Source: Melampsora larici-populina 98AG31
Taxonomy: Eukaryota; Basidiomycota; Pucciniomycetes; Pucciniales; Melampsoraceae
Direction of reading: 5' to 3'
Length of the DNA: 64,000 nucleotides
Assembly: GCF_000204055.1 (NCBI RefSeq)
Contig: NW_006768784.1
Span: 669,323-733,322, forward strand
In this document: one piece after another, positions 48,101 through 61,100 of the stretch
How the letters are laid out: each line of letters opens with the position of its first letter
How positions within the stretch are numbered: the first letter of the stretch is position 1
The notes under the pieces: model-generated
Databases searched by the model: none
The model's input: only the letters and a program-made list of their open reading frames with translations
Told to the model about the DNA's origin: nothing
Program-made: the position numbers and the translations under genes

Positions 48101-48394
48101 TCCAAAGACCTGACTCAATTTTTTATAGTGGACTGCTTTCCATCACTCAATGGCACTGATTGTCTTTTAAATCCGTATCAAACACTGCCACATCTTAAAG
48201 CTGATGTTGTTTATCGCAGTCCACTAATCAGAAAATGTTTCAGTGTTGATAACATTTTCGGACACTGTGTTGTAGTCGAAAATCCATGTGATACATTTGG
48301 AATTTCCCTGGACACAAACATTGTTGTAGGTTTGCGGAGTATGGTTAGTCTCTTTCTGTTTCAGTATCTGCTTGTGTGGCAATTGTGGGTCTGA
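45131..48394 (+). pseudogene. Tnp2/En-Spm-like transposase, degenerate
   Basis: It starts MAYFDRNHLVCTCTALGC, with a C-C-C-H-H finger-like N-terminus and a 20-residue repeat KVQHLEA…LKSP occurring twice. The core matches the Tnp2 family: YNDSFNPYGK (about residue 364), LNLPPDIRYKPEN, GIIPGPKEP (about 405), PLVEELCDLWHGV, a DSPAMKKIAGFSG block, then FCSECY, and DIMHCIMLGLLKD. An in-frame TGA at 47303-47305 lies exactly where a Trp is usual after PKAAE, and the same frame resumes directly after it. The intron after 47662 does not rejoin the downstream frame (47735-48394, ending near GHCVVVENPCDTFGISL) with canonical sites, which suggests a second lesion. Probably inactive. Confidence 0.82.
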
Positions 48395-48878
48395 CTGACG
48401 ACTCTGGACCAAATTGATCTAGGCCATAATTGACATGTCCTCAAGCTACGAAGAATGTGGCGTCTAGTCTCATTCAATTTTATGAACATGTATTTATATT
48501 TTCCGACTATCTCAATTGTTGTTATCACCAAAGGTCAACCAATTAGATGACTATTTTTAGAATACAAGCTGAATCTGAGTAACACCTGCGTAGCCATACA
48601 AGCACAAGAGAGAGTTAAGTTTTGAAAAAACTGGATTGATCATGGATGAACAATTTCAGACTTCAGTTATTTGATAACACTCTGAGAAATCTACTTGACC
48701 ATGTCTACGGCACAAGACACCAGGGAGAATAGAAAAAAATCTCTCAAATACATGTGTAATTGTGAGAACAACATTAACCGCACAAATAAAGAGAGTATTG
48801 AGTTTCCTGCATCACAGAAGCTGACCTTTCCCGCACGTTTACTATTCACATCCAATTGCTCAAATTGGTCAGATCCAT
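48395..48878. other. Intergenic stretch between convergent genes
   Basis: The 3' ends of the transposase-like pseudogene (plus) and family member F (minus) face each other here. No gene seen. Confidence 0.5.
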
Positions 48879-50019
48879 CTATGATTTTGGAATCAACAGT
48901 TGTTCAATTCGGGTGGCGAGAGTGTTGAGAATTTCTGAAGCTGGTTGAGCCTTGAGTTTGACCTTTTTATCATCATCCAGACTATTATACCAGACTTGAT
49001 CGTAACAATTTTGAGGAAGGCCGCAGCAAACTGCCGCATTTGGATTGTTATACGACTCTTCCACACGACACTGATCAAATCGTTGAGTGGCTAATAGTAT
49101 CCCATCGAGTTGTGCTTTGTATTCGTATGAAAGACGATCAACACGATGCATGAGAGATCGGTATTGTTGACTTCGCCAAACCAGACCCACTTTCTTCTGG
49201 TCCAGTTGTTCAGGTTCCCACTCAGTCTCAGAGCAACAATCGGCATCTGGTATCAAGTCTAATGACTCTTTACCCAGATGACGTACAAAAGAATCGCGAC
49301 GATATTTGAATAACTACCCACAATTAAAGGTTGGACATTCCCATCAATAACCTGTTATAACGTTTGTTGAGTACGAAAAATCTCACCAGTCGCTTCTTCC
49401 TGTTGTTCTCAACCGCCCGAAGTTTTTCGGGTGTGTTTTGTCCTGATCGAATCTCAGTTGCTCTTCCACGAATCCAGCGCGTTAACATCCCCTCAAGTGT
49501 TGTGTAGGTTGTGTGTGCTGGATTGATTGGTAGGTTTCCAAAATCTCCTCTCTTATTGGCGTGTCTCCAATGCTTGATGACTAAGATCGACATCACTTGA
49601 TTCCAGCGGCAGCCTTTCTTAAGGCCCCAGTCAAATGTAAAGCGTTCGATACCGTATTGTCGAAGATCAGCCAGGAAGACTTCTCTTTGTCTGGAGGAAT
49701 CATTGGTGAGTTGTGTCAAAACTTCTGGTTCTAAGGCAAAGATCCGCTGGTCTGACATCGTGGCTTCTTGATTGAGAAATCTTAGTTGAAGGCGTTCGTT
49801 GCAGGTAGGTCCAAGAGGGTATGATTTTGATATGTGGTCGTATTCTAACAGCATTCTAGTGAATGTAGCCAAGACCTTACAGACTCGAGAGTTTGCATTT
49901 GGAAGACTACCTGCCACTAATGCGTTGTTGGCCTTGAGTGACTTAACCGGGGCACCATGCTTCCAGTTGCGCACTTTTTGAGCGGAAGGAGGCAAATTTG
50001 ACTTAGGAGAGGGAGACAT
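48879..50019 (-). CDS. F-[DN]-W family protein, member F (355 aa)
   Basis: Minus-strand exons 50019-49387 and 49313-48879 join in phase 0 (CTG, GTGAGA … GGGTAG, TTA). It begins MSPSPKSNLPPSAQKVRNWK (basic). The family block YGIERFTFDWGLKKGCRWNQ, followed by LVIKHWRHA, is at about residues 120-155. A LTRWIRGRATEIR block follows, and the C-terminal block is LVWRSQQYRSLMHRVDRLSY. It lacks the acidic N-terminal insert and long C-terminus of members D and E. It lies on the opposite strand, convergent with the transposase pseudogene. Function unknown. Confidence 0.7.
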
Positions 50020-53000
50020 GAATAAAGTTCTTGTTTGATTTGGTGAACAAGGAAGATACTCCCATCAAGCTCGTTGAGTCTTCAAATACAAATCAATGAT
50101 TCACATTTCTCAACTAACTTTGTCATTAATCCGAAGGAGGTTCTTGCCATTATACTCTCAAAAAGATGCTCATGCGAACAAGAACAATGGAGTTCAACCG
50201 AATTTCCGGTATACTGAGCATAGGTCCGAATGTTTCTAACTGACCGCTACAAGTCACCAGATAAAGGCGTACTTTGCAGATACAAAGGCACAGTAAAGCG
50301 CGCGAGAGGTTGAGATGAGACACAAGGACTAGAGAACCTCTTTGAAAAGACTTTCAAAAGTCTTGGTGTGCTCAAGTCGACGTGAGACTTTGAAACAGAC
50401 ATGGTGAATGATAATTAAAATAGGAAATATAAAAGAATTAATTATGTGAGGAAGTAATTATGTTACAAGTATTAGTAAGGGATGTTCTATCTTACAATAT
50501 TATGTGTGAAGTGCTTTTGGAGCTTGTGTCTAAGGTCTCGAGTACTGACAAATAACACATGATTCTTGGCAATATCAAGAGTATGAGGATCAAGCATCAA
50601 ATATCCAAGTGTCAAGACTTGACTACTATCTGAACAAGAAATATTTTGGAGTGTATATAATCAATTTTCCCTCAACATATGTACATGGGTTTAGGGAGTT
50701 TTAGCCCTTTTATGGATTTCCTAAAAATCCCCTCTGAATCCATACATTGTATGGTTTCCATAAAACCCCTCTTAAACCATAATTGTCATAGGGTTAGAGG
50801 GATAATGCACTCAGCTCAATTCTTTGATGGGATATCAATTATAGCATTGCACATCTAATCATACTCTAATTGATCATATCTATACCTCTGCTTACAATTT
50901 GTAATGAATTGAAGAAGTGACCAAAGTAAACAAAATTAAAGACATGTAATTATGGTTCTCAAACCTATGCAAAAATTTGTGCAAGTTTTGAGCAACTTCT
51001 GTGCAAGACATGAATAGAACTTGCACGGATCATGCACAGATCTTGCACGTTGGTCTCACATGGTTTTTGTACCAGTTGGAACAAAATAGCTGGGGTTGTC
51101 AAAAAATTTAATGTGCAAGATTGATGCAAGAAATCTTGCACAGATCTTGCACATTGGTCTTGCACAGTTCTTGCACAGGTTTGAGAACCATAAATATAAT
51201 TTTTTGAGATGCAATGTACTTGATACCACTGAAGGTAGATGGTTGATCAAGTTGAGAATGGGTTGGTTCAGATGAGTTATTGGTTAAAGTAAGTATCTTG
51301 AGATAGTCTTGAATGGATTGATTGAGATTGGTTATCATCAATCACACCAAGTGAAGATTTGATGGCAATTTGGATGTGATCAATGGGGTTTCCTAAGATC
51401 AATTGATCACTTTCAGAGTTTGAAGTAATCAGTGATGGAAGATTGTTGTGCGTTGCTCAGCAGCATGGAGCGCACACACGCAGAGTATCTGGCTAGCATT
51501 CCTTCCAGTGTAGAAGTGATATACACCTTGTTGGCATGTTGAAGGATGAAAACCACCATTGCTGTGAAAAAAGCTACATTTGAGCAAGATTGAAGCCCCA
51601 AAATTTTAAAAAATTCATCAATTGATGGCTTGTTCATCCTCCACGTGGCCCAAGAATTATGGATTTAACAGGTTTTTTATCAAGAAAAAAGTACAATCTT
51701 GGTATGGGATAAGGAAATAGGGGGTAAAGTCCAAATTTGGACCCCACCGCAGATGTGGAATCCATACCCCATGGGTTTGAAGGGGTTATGGAAATATAGG
51801 GGTATGGCTTTCAAGGGTTTTGAGTGGAGGTTGATCATTTTGATCAGGTCAAGTTATGGGTTGACTTACAACAAGCTGATTCTTGAATCTTTGGTTCAGA
51901 TGTTCTTTGCTTATATAGTGAAGCAGGTTGTGCATGCTGATCCACAAGCTTTTCAGGTAGCTTCTCATTTCTGTTATCAGGCCACACATATAGGATGTTT
52001 CTTGGGTTGGATTGATATTCCTTTCATCATCACTATTTGTGGTTATTCTTGAGCAGGTTTGCTTTCTGCATAGGACCAAAGCCGTAGCCTAGTTGTGTCA
52101 CTTGAAGAACACAAATGAGGGTCTATGGTTTTTTGAGAATCTGCCATTAATGTTATTGTCAGGTAGAGGATCATTTTGAGTGTCAAAGATCTTTATAAGC
52201 CGACAAAACCCATAGCCAAGAGCAACTGATATCCATTCTAGTTTGAATGCTGGGGCTGGTTGTTCATCTTTCTGATGTTGACTTGGTAGAGCTCTTTACA
52301 TCTTCTACTTGATCACAAATGGAATAGAATCACCTGCTTCCAAGGATCCGAGATTCATATGAAGAATCTTTGGGTAAGCTGAAGACTTACTTCGGGCGGT
52401 GAGAGAATAAGGTCAATCAATTGATCTAGACTGTTTCTCATTAAAAGGATGATCAAGTTTTCCGATTCAAAGGATGGGAAGATGGTTGTTCGATTACACG
52501 CAGCTAACTCTTTGCTGGGTCATCTGAATCAATAGAATAGTGAGATTTGTTTGGGAGTTTGAGTTGGGTTTAAGTGCTCCAATTGACCAAATTATCGATT
52601 CTCACCCCCAGATTATGTTCGGGATCCGATGTAGGCTCGATTAGCCTTTAGGTCATGAGGAAACGAGTTGTGAACCTTTTTTAAATCTCATCTCATCTCA
52701 TCTGACTCTCTATTCTCGACTGATGTTGTTAATCCGGGAAGTCCGTTGAGTGAAATCCAAAGATAAACTTCAAGATTTTGATTCGAACCCGTTGACTTTA
52801 AATCAAGCTTACTTAAATTCAAAGGAAAGTACACATATCATTGATCTCCTTCCATGTGATCCGAATATGATTGATACCTCTAATGATATACTGAGTTTTT
52901 CAAGAAGCACTATCCCTTCATTAACATTTGATTGATTCAAAGGAGAAGCAGAATGGGATTTGATCGATTGATTGATCGACTGACATTTTAATCAAAACCG

Positions 53001-53121
53001 GATCGAGAAACTATATAAGACCTTCACCTTCTTGACTTTCTCCTCTTCTCAGCCTTCTCAATCTCTTCTTGTGTCCTTTGATTACATCTACACTTTCTAT
53101 CGAACCTTTTCAATTTTCATC
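50020..53121. other. Intergenic stretch with one MITE
   Basis: No supported gene in 3.1 kb. It contains the MITE at 50951-51192. Short frames at 51413-51637, 51699-52052 and 52750-52935 lack domains and splice partners. The last about 150 bp should be the promoter of the first lactonase gene. Confidence 0.55.
50951..51192. mobile_element. MITE rich in CTTGCAC motifs (242 bp)
   Basis: Terminal inverted repeats of about 35 bp begin TATGGTTCTCAAACC at 50951 and end with its inverse at 51192. TA lies at both junctions. The interior repeats CTTGCAC/GTGCAAG in both orientations at least eight times. Non-coding. Confidence 0.8.
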
Positions 53122-54939
53122 ATGATACCTCAATCAACAACTCATTTAATCAAATTGGCTTCTGTCTTTTTCTTTTTACCTCTTTCTCAGGTCATGGCAA
53201 ACGAATCGAGCAAAGTTACGAATCAAAGCAAATCTTTGTACCATCAACCTTTACATCACATCATTGTCGGAGGTAAAACTGACGTTATTTTTCAAATTCA
53301 TAAACCTGATCAAAGGTTTTGCATAGTAACTTTTCTTTACATTTTTTCAAAAAGGTTATGCTAGTGTAATCACTACTCTTCAATACGATGAAAGTACTCA
53401 AAAGCTTTCAAAAATCGGGGTTTTTAACAATTCTTTGGTTGGAACATCTCCATCTTGGATGGAAGTCAGTTCAGATGGAAAAATCCTTCATATGTAAGAT
53501 AATTTTTTCTTAATCTTTGAAAACCACCTTTCACCGCGGTTTTTCCCTTGCCTTTCATTATACAAATCTCTACATATTGACTTTGATTTGATTTGATTTC
53601 GTTCTTGAAAGCTCCAATGAAGTAGCTGAAGTAGATGGTCAAAATAATACAGGAAGTATAAGTTGTTATCGGATCATCAAAAATACTCATTCAGGATCAG
53701 ATTCGAATTCATCCATCAGTTTTGAACCTATCAATCAAGCTTTCACAAGTTCAGATCCAGTTGCATTTGATATATCACCTGATCGAAAAAATATGATCGT
53801 AGCTTCATAGTGAGTGAATTTTTGAATTCCTTTTGACATCCTGACCTCATCTCTCATCTCATCTTCTTATGGTTCTTGATTCCTTTTTGATAGTACAGGT
53901 GCTACGGCCTCTCGATATGAATTAAATGAAGACCAATCATTTAAATATAACAAGAGTGTTCAGGCTTATAGTTATAATGCTACAGGTCCTAACATCGCTA
54001 GACAATTACAATGCGAGTGATTTTTCTAAATAACAAATCTTTTCAATGTGTGCAATTTTTTACACAAGTGAGCCATAAGCTAATATAATAATCTTTCAAT
54101 TTCCCTGGATCTAGCTTACATTCATCAAGCTCGTTACGATGTAAGTCAGATTTCTCTTTCAGTATGAAATCAATCAATCCAATTTGATTGAATTCAATCC
54201 CTTGACCATAATAGCCTACCGGCAGAATTGCGACTTTCACAGACTTAGGTGGAGATCGAGTTTATATTCATTCAGTAGATAACAAAACTGGTGAACTAAA
54301 CCCAATCGATACGATCCAACTGAAAGCAGGTACATAATACCTTTTTACATCCAAAAAGTCCACTTGACCATCATTTATTTATTTTGACTTGGTGATTTTC
54401 CACAAAAAGGTACTGGACCCAGACATTTGACTTTCTTCGTGGTGAACGAAACTCGAACAGACGTATACCTAATCTGTGAATTATCCAACGAATTGATCTA
54501 CATTCAATTCAATTCGATTTCCAACCCAAGTTTTTCGACCGAACTCAAACAAATCCTACCAACTTTACCATCCACGATCTATAACCAAACCACCTTTGGA
54601 GCCGGAGAAGTAGCCATCACCAATGATGGTCAATTCGTTTATGGAACAAACCGACAAACAGATTTCAATAAATCTAAAGACGATAATAGTATAGTCTTAT
54701 TCAAAAGAGACAAACTTACTGGTTTGCTTTCTGAAAGACCTATACTCTTTCCACTTTCTCATACAGGCTTCACCCCACGTCATTGTTCTTTTAGTAAAGA
54801 TCTCCATCAAAGGTTTTTGGTCGTTGTGGGTCAACAAGATCATTTGGTTGGGATCTATGAACGGGATGTCTTGAATGGTCAGATTAAGTTTTTAGATATG
54901 ATTTCTATTGATGAACCTGCATATGTGGAATTCTTGTAA
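53122..54939 (+). CDS. Secreted lactonase-type seven-bladed beta-propeller protein
   Basis: Seven exons, all in phase: 53122-53272, 53355-53493, 53612-53809, 53894-54012, 54115-54140, 54215-54329 and 54410-54939, giving 425 aa. The signal peptide covers residues 1-27 (HLIKLASVFFFLPLSQVMA). The family is the 6-phosphogluconolactonase/muconate-cycloisomerase type propeller. Blade motifs are TSPSWMEVSSDGK, DPVAFDISPDRKNMIVASY, DLGGDRVYIHSVDNKTGEL, GTGPRHLTFF, FTPRHCSFSKDL and VVGQQDHLVGIYERD. It should act outside the cell or in the secretory pathway, on a sugar lactone or similar ring. Substrate unknown. Intron 4 has a GC donor (AAT then GCGAGT) where the neighbouring copy has GT. Confidence 0.88.
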
Positions 54940-55765
54940 TCTTTTTTTTTATCTTTGGTTGGATTCTTTTTTTTTGTATTGCATCTTAATTTTTATTTTT
55001 TTGGGAGGGTTTTTTGTCTTGTTATGCAATTGAAACAGGTTCTATACCTCTATTTGTGTTAGATTTTATTGAGATAGTAGTGTAAAAGTGGTTGTGTCAC
55101 AATATATTATGACCAAACCCTGGCCAAATGTTCAGCTTCTCATCAGGTTATGGATGGTTAGACTACACTGAGTGTTTTATGGCCAAAAATCAGCTGAAGT
55201 TTTGGCCAGAAATCAGCCAAGTTCGCGGCCAGTCAAGTGGCATTGTACAAGTTCAACCCTTGCTTGTAGACGGTCAATAGGCCACCAAATGGTCCATCTT
55301 ACAGTTTGGTTTGGAAAAATCCTTCACAATTTGCTTGAGCTTGTCTTTGTGTATCTTGTCATAAGCAATTGATGCAGTCTGTAATACGCAATGGATACGG
55401 GACTGGCCACTGTGGATCACATTGCATTGCAATGGTCCGTCAAGTTCACACAGGATAGAGTGCAAAACTCCATACATGGGAGTTCTGCTCGCTCCAACAC
55501 CGTCTGATCTGAGCTGTTTTAGTGTTGTGAGTTAACAACTCCTTCGTTCTGCTCGTTCAGCCTTCGTATCGTTCAATATATGCGCCTTTTGCATACATAT
55601 ATAGTTGCCGCGTGGTGGTGGTATGTATTCTTGATAAGAGGCGCTTTTGACGGATTCGTGATATCTATTTTTGGAACCACTTATCGCTACTTTTTACTCA
55701 TTCTCCTTGAATTCTTTTTGTTTATTTTCTTTACTTTTCGGCAATTTTTATTTTTCTTCGTCAAG
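54940..55765. other. Intergenic stretch between the two lactonase genes
   Basis: No gene seen. Minus and plus frames at 55172-55477 are unsupported. The upstream frame joined to 55766 (from 55580) is a hydrophobic read-through of the leader. Confidence 0.5.
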
Positions 55766-57611
55766 ATGAAATCACAAGCAAGACTTTATTTAGTTACATT
55801 CGCTATTGTTTTCCTTACTACACATTTCCCTAAGATCATCACGGCTAACGAATCAATTAAATATAATCAACCACCTTCAAGTTCTACCACTGACCAGCAA
55901 CTTCCTGAACAAAACGGATCTCAATCTCAATCCTTACACACGATTCTTGTTGGAGGTGAATTGATTTCTGTTCCGAGATAAAAGATTTCACTTCCTAATT
56001 TCTATGAATCTCAAAAGGATTTGCTGGTACTATTACAATCTTACAATTTGACGAAAAAACTCAAAAACTTTCAAAGCTCAATTCTTTAAACAATTCGTTT
56101 GTTGGGGCGTCTCCATCTTGGATGAAAATCAGTCCAGATGGCCAATTTCTTCATAGGTCAGATCATCTCTTTTAATCCATAACCACTTCTTGTCCTGTCT
56201 GTGTGTGTTTTCTTCCATTTCTTTCACTTGAATCACATTTTATCTTTTAAATTCAGAAGAATTACATAATGACTTGTTGGATGTTTTTCACCTGAAGTGC
56301 TAATGAAGTGAAGGAAATAGATCATAGGAAAAACACAGGTAGTTTGAGTAGCTATCGACTTTTAAACAATGATTCAAAACCAAACTCGAATAGATCATTG
56401 GTTATTGAACCTATGAATCAAGCTTTTACAAGTGCTGATCCGGTTTCATTTGATATATCGACTGATCAAAAAAACATGATCGTAGCTTCATAGTAAGTCA
56501 ATTTAATCTTCAATTTCGAAACGAAAAAAAAAATCATCATCCTTTGAGATTATCAATCTTGACTTTTTGGTTGTTTGGTCTTCTTAGTACAGGTGCTACT
56601 GCTTGTCGATATGAATTGAATGATGATAGATCATTTAAATCTACAAAGAGTGCCCAGACTTTCACCTATAACGCTAGTGGTCCTATCACCGCTAGACAAT
56701 CACAATGTGAGTTGAAGTGTAATAGGTATGAGTAGTTTCTTTGGAAAGAATTGGGAGGCTAATATAAAGATTTCTTGATTTTCTCTTCATTAGCTCATCT
56801 TCATCAAGCTCGCTACGATGTAAGTCGAATCTTTTTCTCAGTATAAAATGTTGTAGTCTAGGAGGATTGATTAAACGATGAATCAGCCTACAGGTAGGAT
56901 TGCAGCTTTTGTAGATTTAGGTGGAGATCGAGTTTATCTTCATTCAGTTGATAAACAAACTGGTGAACTGAACCCAATTCATACTATTCAACTTGAACCA
57001 GGTAACCAACTTTTTCCGAAATCATAAATTCTCCTACTTGACTTACTAATTTGTTTTTTCTTTTTTATAAAAAGGTACTGGACCGCGACATTTAACATTT
57101 TTTACTGTCAATGAATCCAGAACGGACGTTTATCTAATCTGTGAACTATCCAACAAAATGATATATATCCAATTAAACCATATCACCAAACCAACCATTT
57201 CCATAAAACTTCAACAAATCCTTAATACTTTACCAACTGAATTCCAAACCCAAACCACCTTCGGAGCCGGAGAAGTGGTCATCAGTAATGATGGTAAATT
57301 CCTTTATGGTACAAATAGACAAACTGATTTCAAAAGACCTAAAGAAGAGAATAGTATGTATAATTGTTTTTAAAAGAGATCTATTCACTGGTTTGATTTC
57401 TCATACACCTGATCTTTACTTTCCACTTTCTCATACCGGTTTCACTCCACGTCATTTTTGTTTTAGTAAAGATCTTGATCAAAGTTTTTTGGTGGTTGTG
57501 GGTCAACAAGATCATTTGGTTGGGATTTATAAACGTGATGTATTGAATGGTGAAATTAAGTTTTTAGATATGATTACCATTGATGAACCTGCATATGTTG
57601 AATTCTTGTAA
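55766..57611 (+). pseudogene. Second secreted lactonase-type gene, frameshifted
   Basis: Exons 55766-55955, 56018-56156, 56298-56492, 56588-56706, 56794-56819, 56887-57001 and 57075-57611 correspond one to one with the gene at 53122, with the same phases. Exons 2, 4, 5 and 6 are the same length in both. The signal peptide is at MKSQARLYLVTFAIVFL. The last exon is broken by a 4-bp tandem duplication, GTAT at 57354-57357 and 57358-57361. It shifts the frame, so the product stops at 57371-57373, losing about 80 residues including the FTPRH and VVGQQDHLVG blocks. The rest of the frame is clean to 57611, so the lesion looks recent. A truncated product missing the last one to two blades could still be made. 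Confidence 0.82.
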
Positions 57612-58159
57612 TCTTTTATTTTTATTTTTTGGTTGGATAAATGGATGGAAAAGTTTATACCTTTTGGACTTTCATCTTGATATTGAGTTTGTTGATAAAA
57701 AAATTCCAAGATTCTTTTGCGTCAATGCCCCCCCCACAAGTACATATTGTTCTTTTATCCTTGCTTGTCTTCAAATCTGGCAAATGAGCCTTGTAAGGCA
57801 GTCACCACCTTGACTGTGTGTTTTGTCGGATTTTGACAATACACCTTGCATGTTGATGTTGCATGTTGATACTTGCATGTCAGTATAAGCTTGAGGGGAT
57901 ATTGAATGTTGAATGTCCATGGTGAAGGGGTTCTGTTCAAGAAGCACTCGAAAGCATGAGATTGACAAAAATAGATTAAAATTTAATGTAGTTTTGATAG
58001 AGAAGTGTGTTGAAGGGTAAAGAGAGGTAAACAGAACAATCAATTCATCATCGTCATCATCATCGATCAGCTCAGCATCAACTATCAACCATCAAGACTG
58101 CCATCGATCGATCAATCAATCAAGAATTATAAGGAACTATTACCATCAAACTTGACAAG
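57612..58159. other. Intergenic stretch before the VPS9 gene
   Basis: No gene seen. GATGATGA/TCATCATC-type simple repeats at 58040-58080 and ATCGATCAATCAATC words lie just upstream of the start at 58160. Confidence 0.5.
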
Positions 58160-61100
58160 ATGACAGACTCAGTTCAATCTCATCCATTATTATTATCAAC
58201 AAACGAATCATCACCTACTTCTAACTCAAAACATCATTATCATCACATCTTATCAACTTCACCAATCAATCAACCACAACAATCATCAGCATCATCACTT
58301 CAATCACTACTACCTTCATCTTCATCCTCAATCTCATCATCTTCCTGTTCTTCAAACCTCAAAGCTTCAACTTCAACTTCAGTCTTAACCACTGATACGA
58401 CTACTCTTAGTACCATCAAGAATAATGATCCATTAACGAACAGCAATCAAACCTCATCCTCAAATCAGTACTTTACTACTTATCCTACTCGTCGCAATCA
58501 CACCATCTCCACTCCTTCCCGTAATCGAAATCTTACGCCATCGAATTATTCAACTTTCTCTCATTCTTCACTCGACCAAAACTCTCAATCTTCAACTCCT
58601 TTAGCAACTGATGCATTACTCTTTCAATCTCTAAGAGCAGAAGCTCAATCATTAGGACTAGAACCTGATAGTTTAGGTTGGGCGATTCTAAGGTATTTAT
58701 CTTCTTCAAGTTCTAGACCGATCCGATCACTTTTACGTCAATTATCATCTTTCAATCTACTTTTGATCTTACCACGTGCTATCAATCATCACTCTGATAC
58801 ACAAGCTAATCTCGATCAGGAAACCATTTACGATCATCTTATACTCTTATCTTCTCTTGACCAACTTGGTTCAGCTTGTTGCTTTAGTTCACTCACTGGT
58901 TGGAAAGGTTTACTTGAAGGTGATCGACTGCTAGTCTCAACTCCTGGTAAATCCCTCAGTACTCTTCAGAACCAATTCCATCTTGATCCAAGGTATGGCT
59001 TTTTCTCGATCATAGCTCTTGACATAAAAATTGAACTGTTTGCTAACATCTACGCCATTCTCTTTGAAAAGCTCATTGATCCCTACCATCAAACCATCAA
59101 CCAGCCTCTCTAGCGAATTAACAGCACCATCGAGACTACGACTCCCTCTCTACTCACTTTCATCATCCTCCTCTCATACTCTAACTCTTCCCGGTTTACC
59201 TTCAACTCGACCACATTCAATCAACACCAACACCACCACTCAGAGACTTGCATCTCTCTTTGGACCTCGCCCTACTCCTTCTCCATCAAGTCTACCTGAA
59301 TCGTCGTCTTCAGAAGTCGAACCAGCTGATGAACCTATCCAACTTAAAGTAAGAATTCTAACATGCTCAACTCTTACCAGTGAATTATTGGATCAAGCTG
59401 TGAGTGATGCAGTAAGAAATCGGATCAGGGATGGGTTAGGAAGTTTAGAAGAATCTGTATTAGATTCTATTGATCAATTTGTTGAGCGATTTGCGGTTCA
59501 TAATCAAAGATGTAAGTCATCTATATATCTGTTCATGTGATCAGTCTATCTAATTCTTTCCGTTTTCAAACAACAGCCTCTTTATTTCTTGCACCCAAGA
59601 ATGTGGTTGGAGATTGCCTTCAAACACTCTATCATACCATTCAAAGTGAATTGGAAGAAGAGTATGGTCATGATGAAGGAAATGTGATAGTAGATCATAC
59701 ATTAGAATTAGTAGAAGAGACGATTTGTGTAGAATTATATGAAAGATTGTTTGAAGATGATCATGATGATGAAGGATTGAGTGAAAAGATTGCTGGATTA
59801 AATCTTTTGGATGTGACTCTGTGAGTGTTTCGATCTCATGAAGTGTAAAGCCGGGTTTTAAGAGAGAGAGAGAGAGAGAACAACTGATGAAAATTAGGTA
59901 AAACATAGGGATCATTTGGGATTGGATTTGGAAAGGAGACAAATGGATGATCCTGATCGGATTTGGACTATCAAAACTGGATTAGAACAGATTGTTCAAT
60001 CAGCCTCTACTGGTTTGTCAGATCTCACTCGTGTATTTATCTTTTCTTCGCTACTCATCAGTTTAACTATTTGAAACGCAGAACTTGCTCGGTTACAAGA
60101 TACAGACTGTAGATCACCTAGAGATAAACTAGCGGTCTGTGTACGTGTCCATAAGTTGATCGTTGGTCAGTCATCTCCATTCAGTATGACAGCTCGTAGT
60201 CAATAAGCTCAACGTGTTCCTATATAGATGGTCTTGCCACTTTACCGCCAATCCCGATTAAAAAAGATGGACCAGGACCGTTACAAGACACAACAAGACC
60301 ATCTTCTCCAGCATCGACAGTAGAGATGACAACGACTACGCCTACTAAATCACATAGACGTGGGATCAGTTCAAGTAGTTTACCTACGCCTACACCTTTA
60401 AGACCTCGTAATCCGATTGCAGATTTAGCAGACGCACTTGAAACTGAACTCAAAATCCCACAAGTTTCTTTAGCACCAGAAGAGCCGAAGAAAGCAGAAG
60501 ATGAAAGTGAAGCTGAAGTCGAACCTTCGTCTAGCAAGAGCAGCAGTAGTACAGATTTAATTTTACCTATTTTGATTTATATGATCATTAAAAGTAATCC
60601 GACTAATTTGATATCTAATTTAAGATATATAAGAAGAAATCGATTTAAACAATTCTTAAAAGGAGAAAGTGATTATTGTTTAGTGAATTTTGAAGTAGCT
60701 TGTTCTTTTATACAATCTAAAGAAAAGTCTGCGAGTCAAGAAACCAAAGAAGTGATTGGGATGGGAGGGATTGAAGAGATGAAAAAGGAAGAAGGATTAG
60801 GGGTTGCTAAGAGAGTGGTTAGTGAACTTTTGGTAGGAGGGTATCAAAGAGTTTTAGGATTAGAACTTGATGATGTGAAAGGGTTTTTGAGAAGAGAAGA
60901 TCATGGAACGCGAAAGAAATTGTTTGAGTTTGGGAATGGGAATGGGAATGGGAATGAAGAGAAGAAAAGAAGAAGTGGGATTTTTAAAAATGATCAAATG
61001 GATCCGTTGAGTTCTTCTTTACCTTCTACTGCTTTAACTTCATCATCTTCAACTTTGAATCAACCGATCATACAAGAAGGGAGTGGGATGAGAGTTAGTC

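Noticed and set aside
57354..57468. New intron starting at the GTATGT in the second lactonase
   Set aside because: The nearest acceptor (near 57468) would remove a segment conserved in the sister gene. The 4-bp duplication is the simpler explanation.
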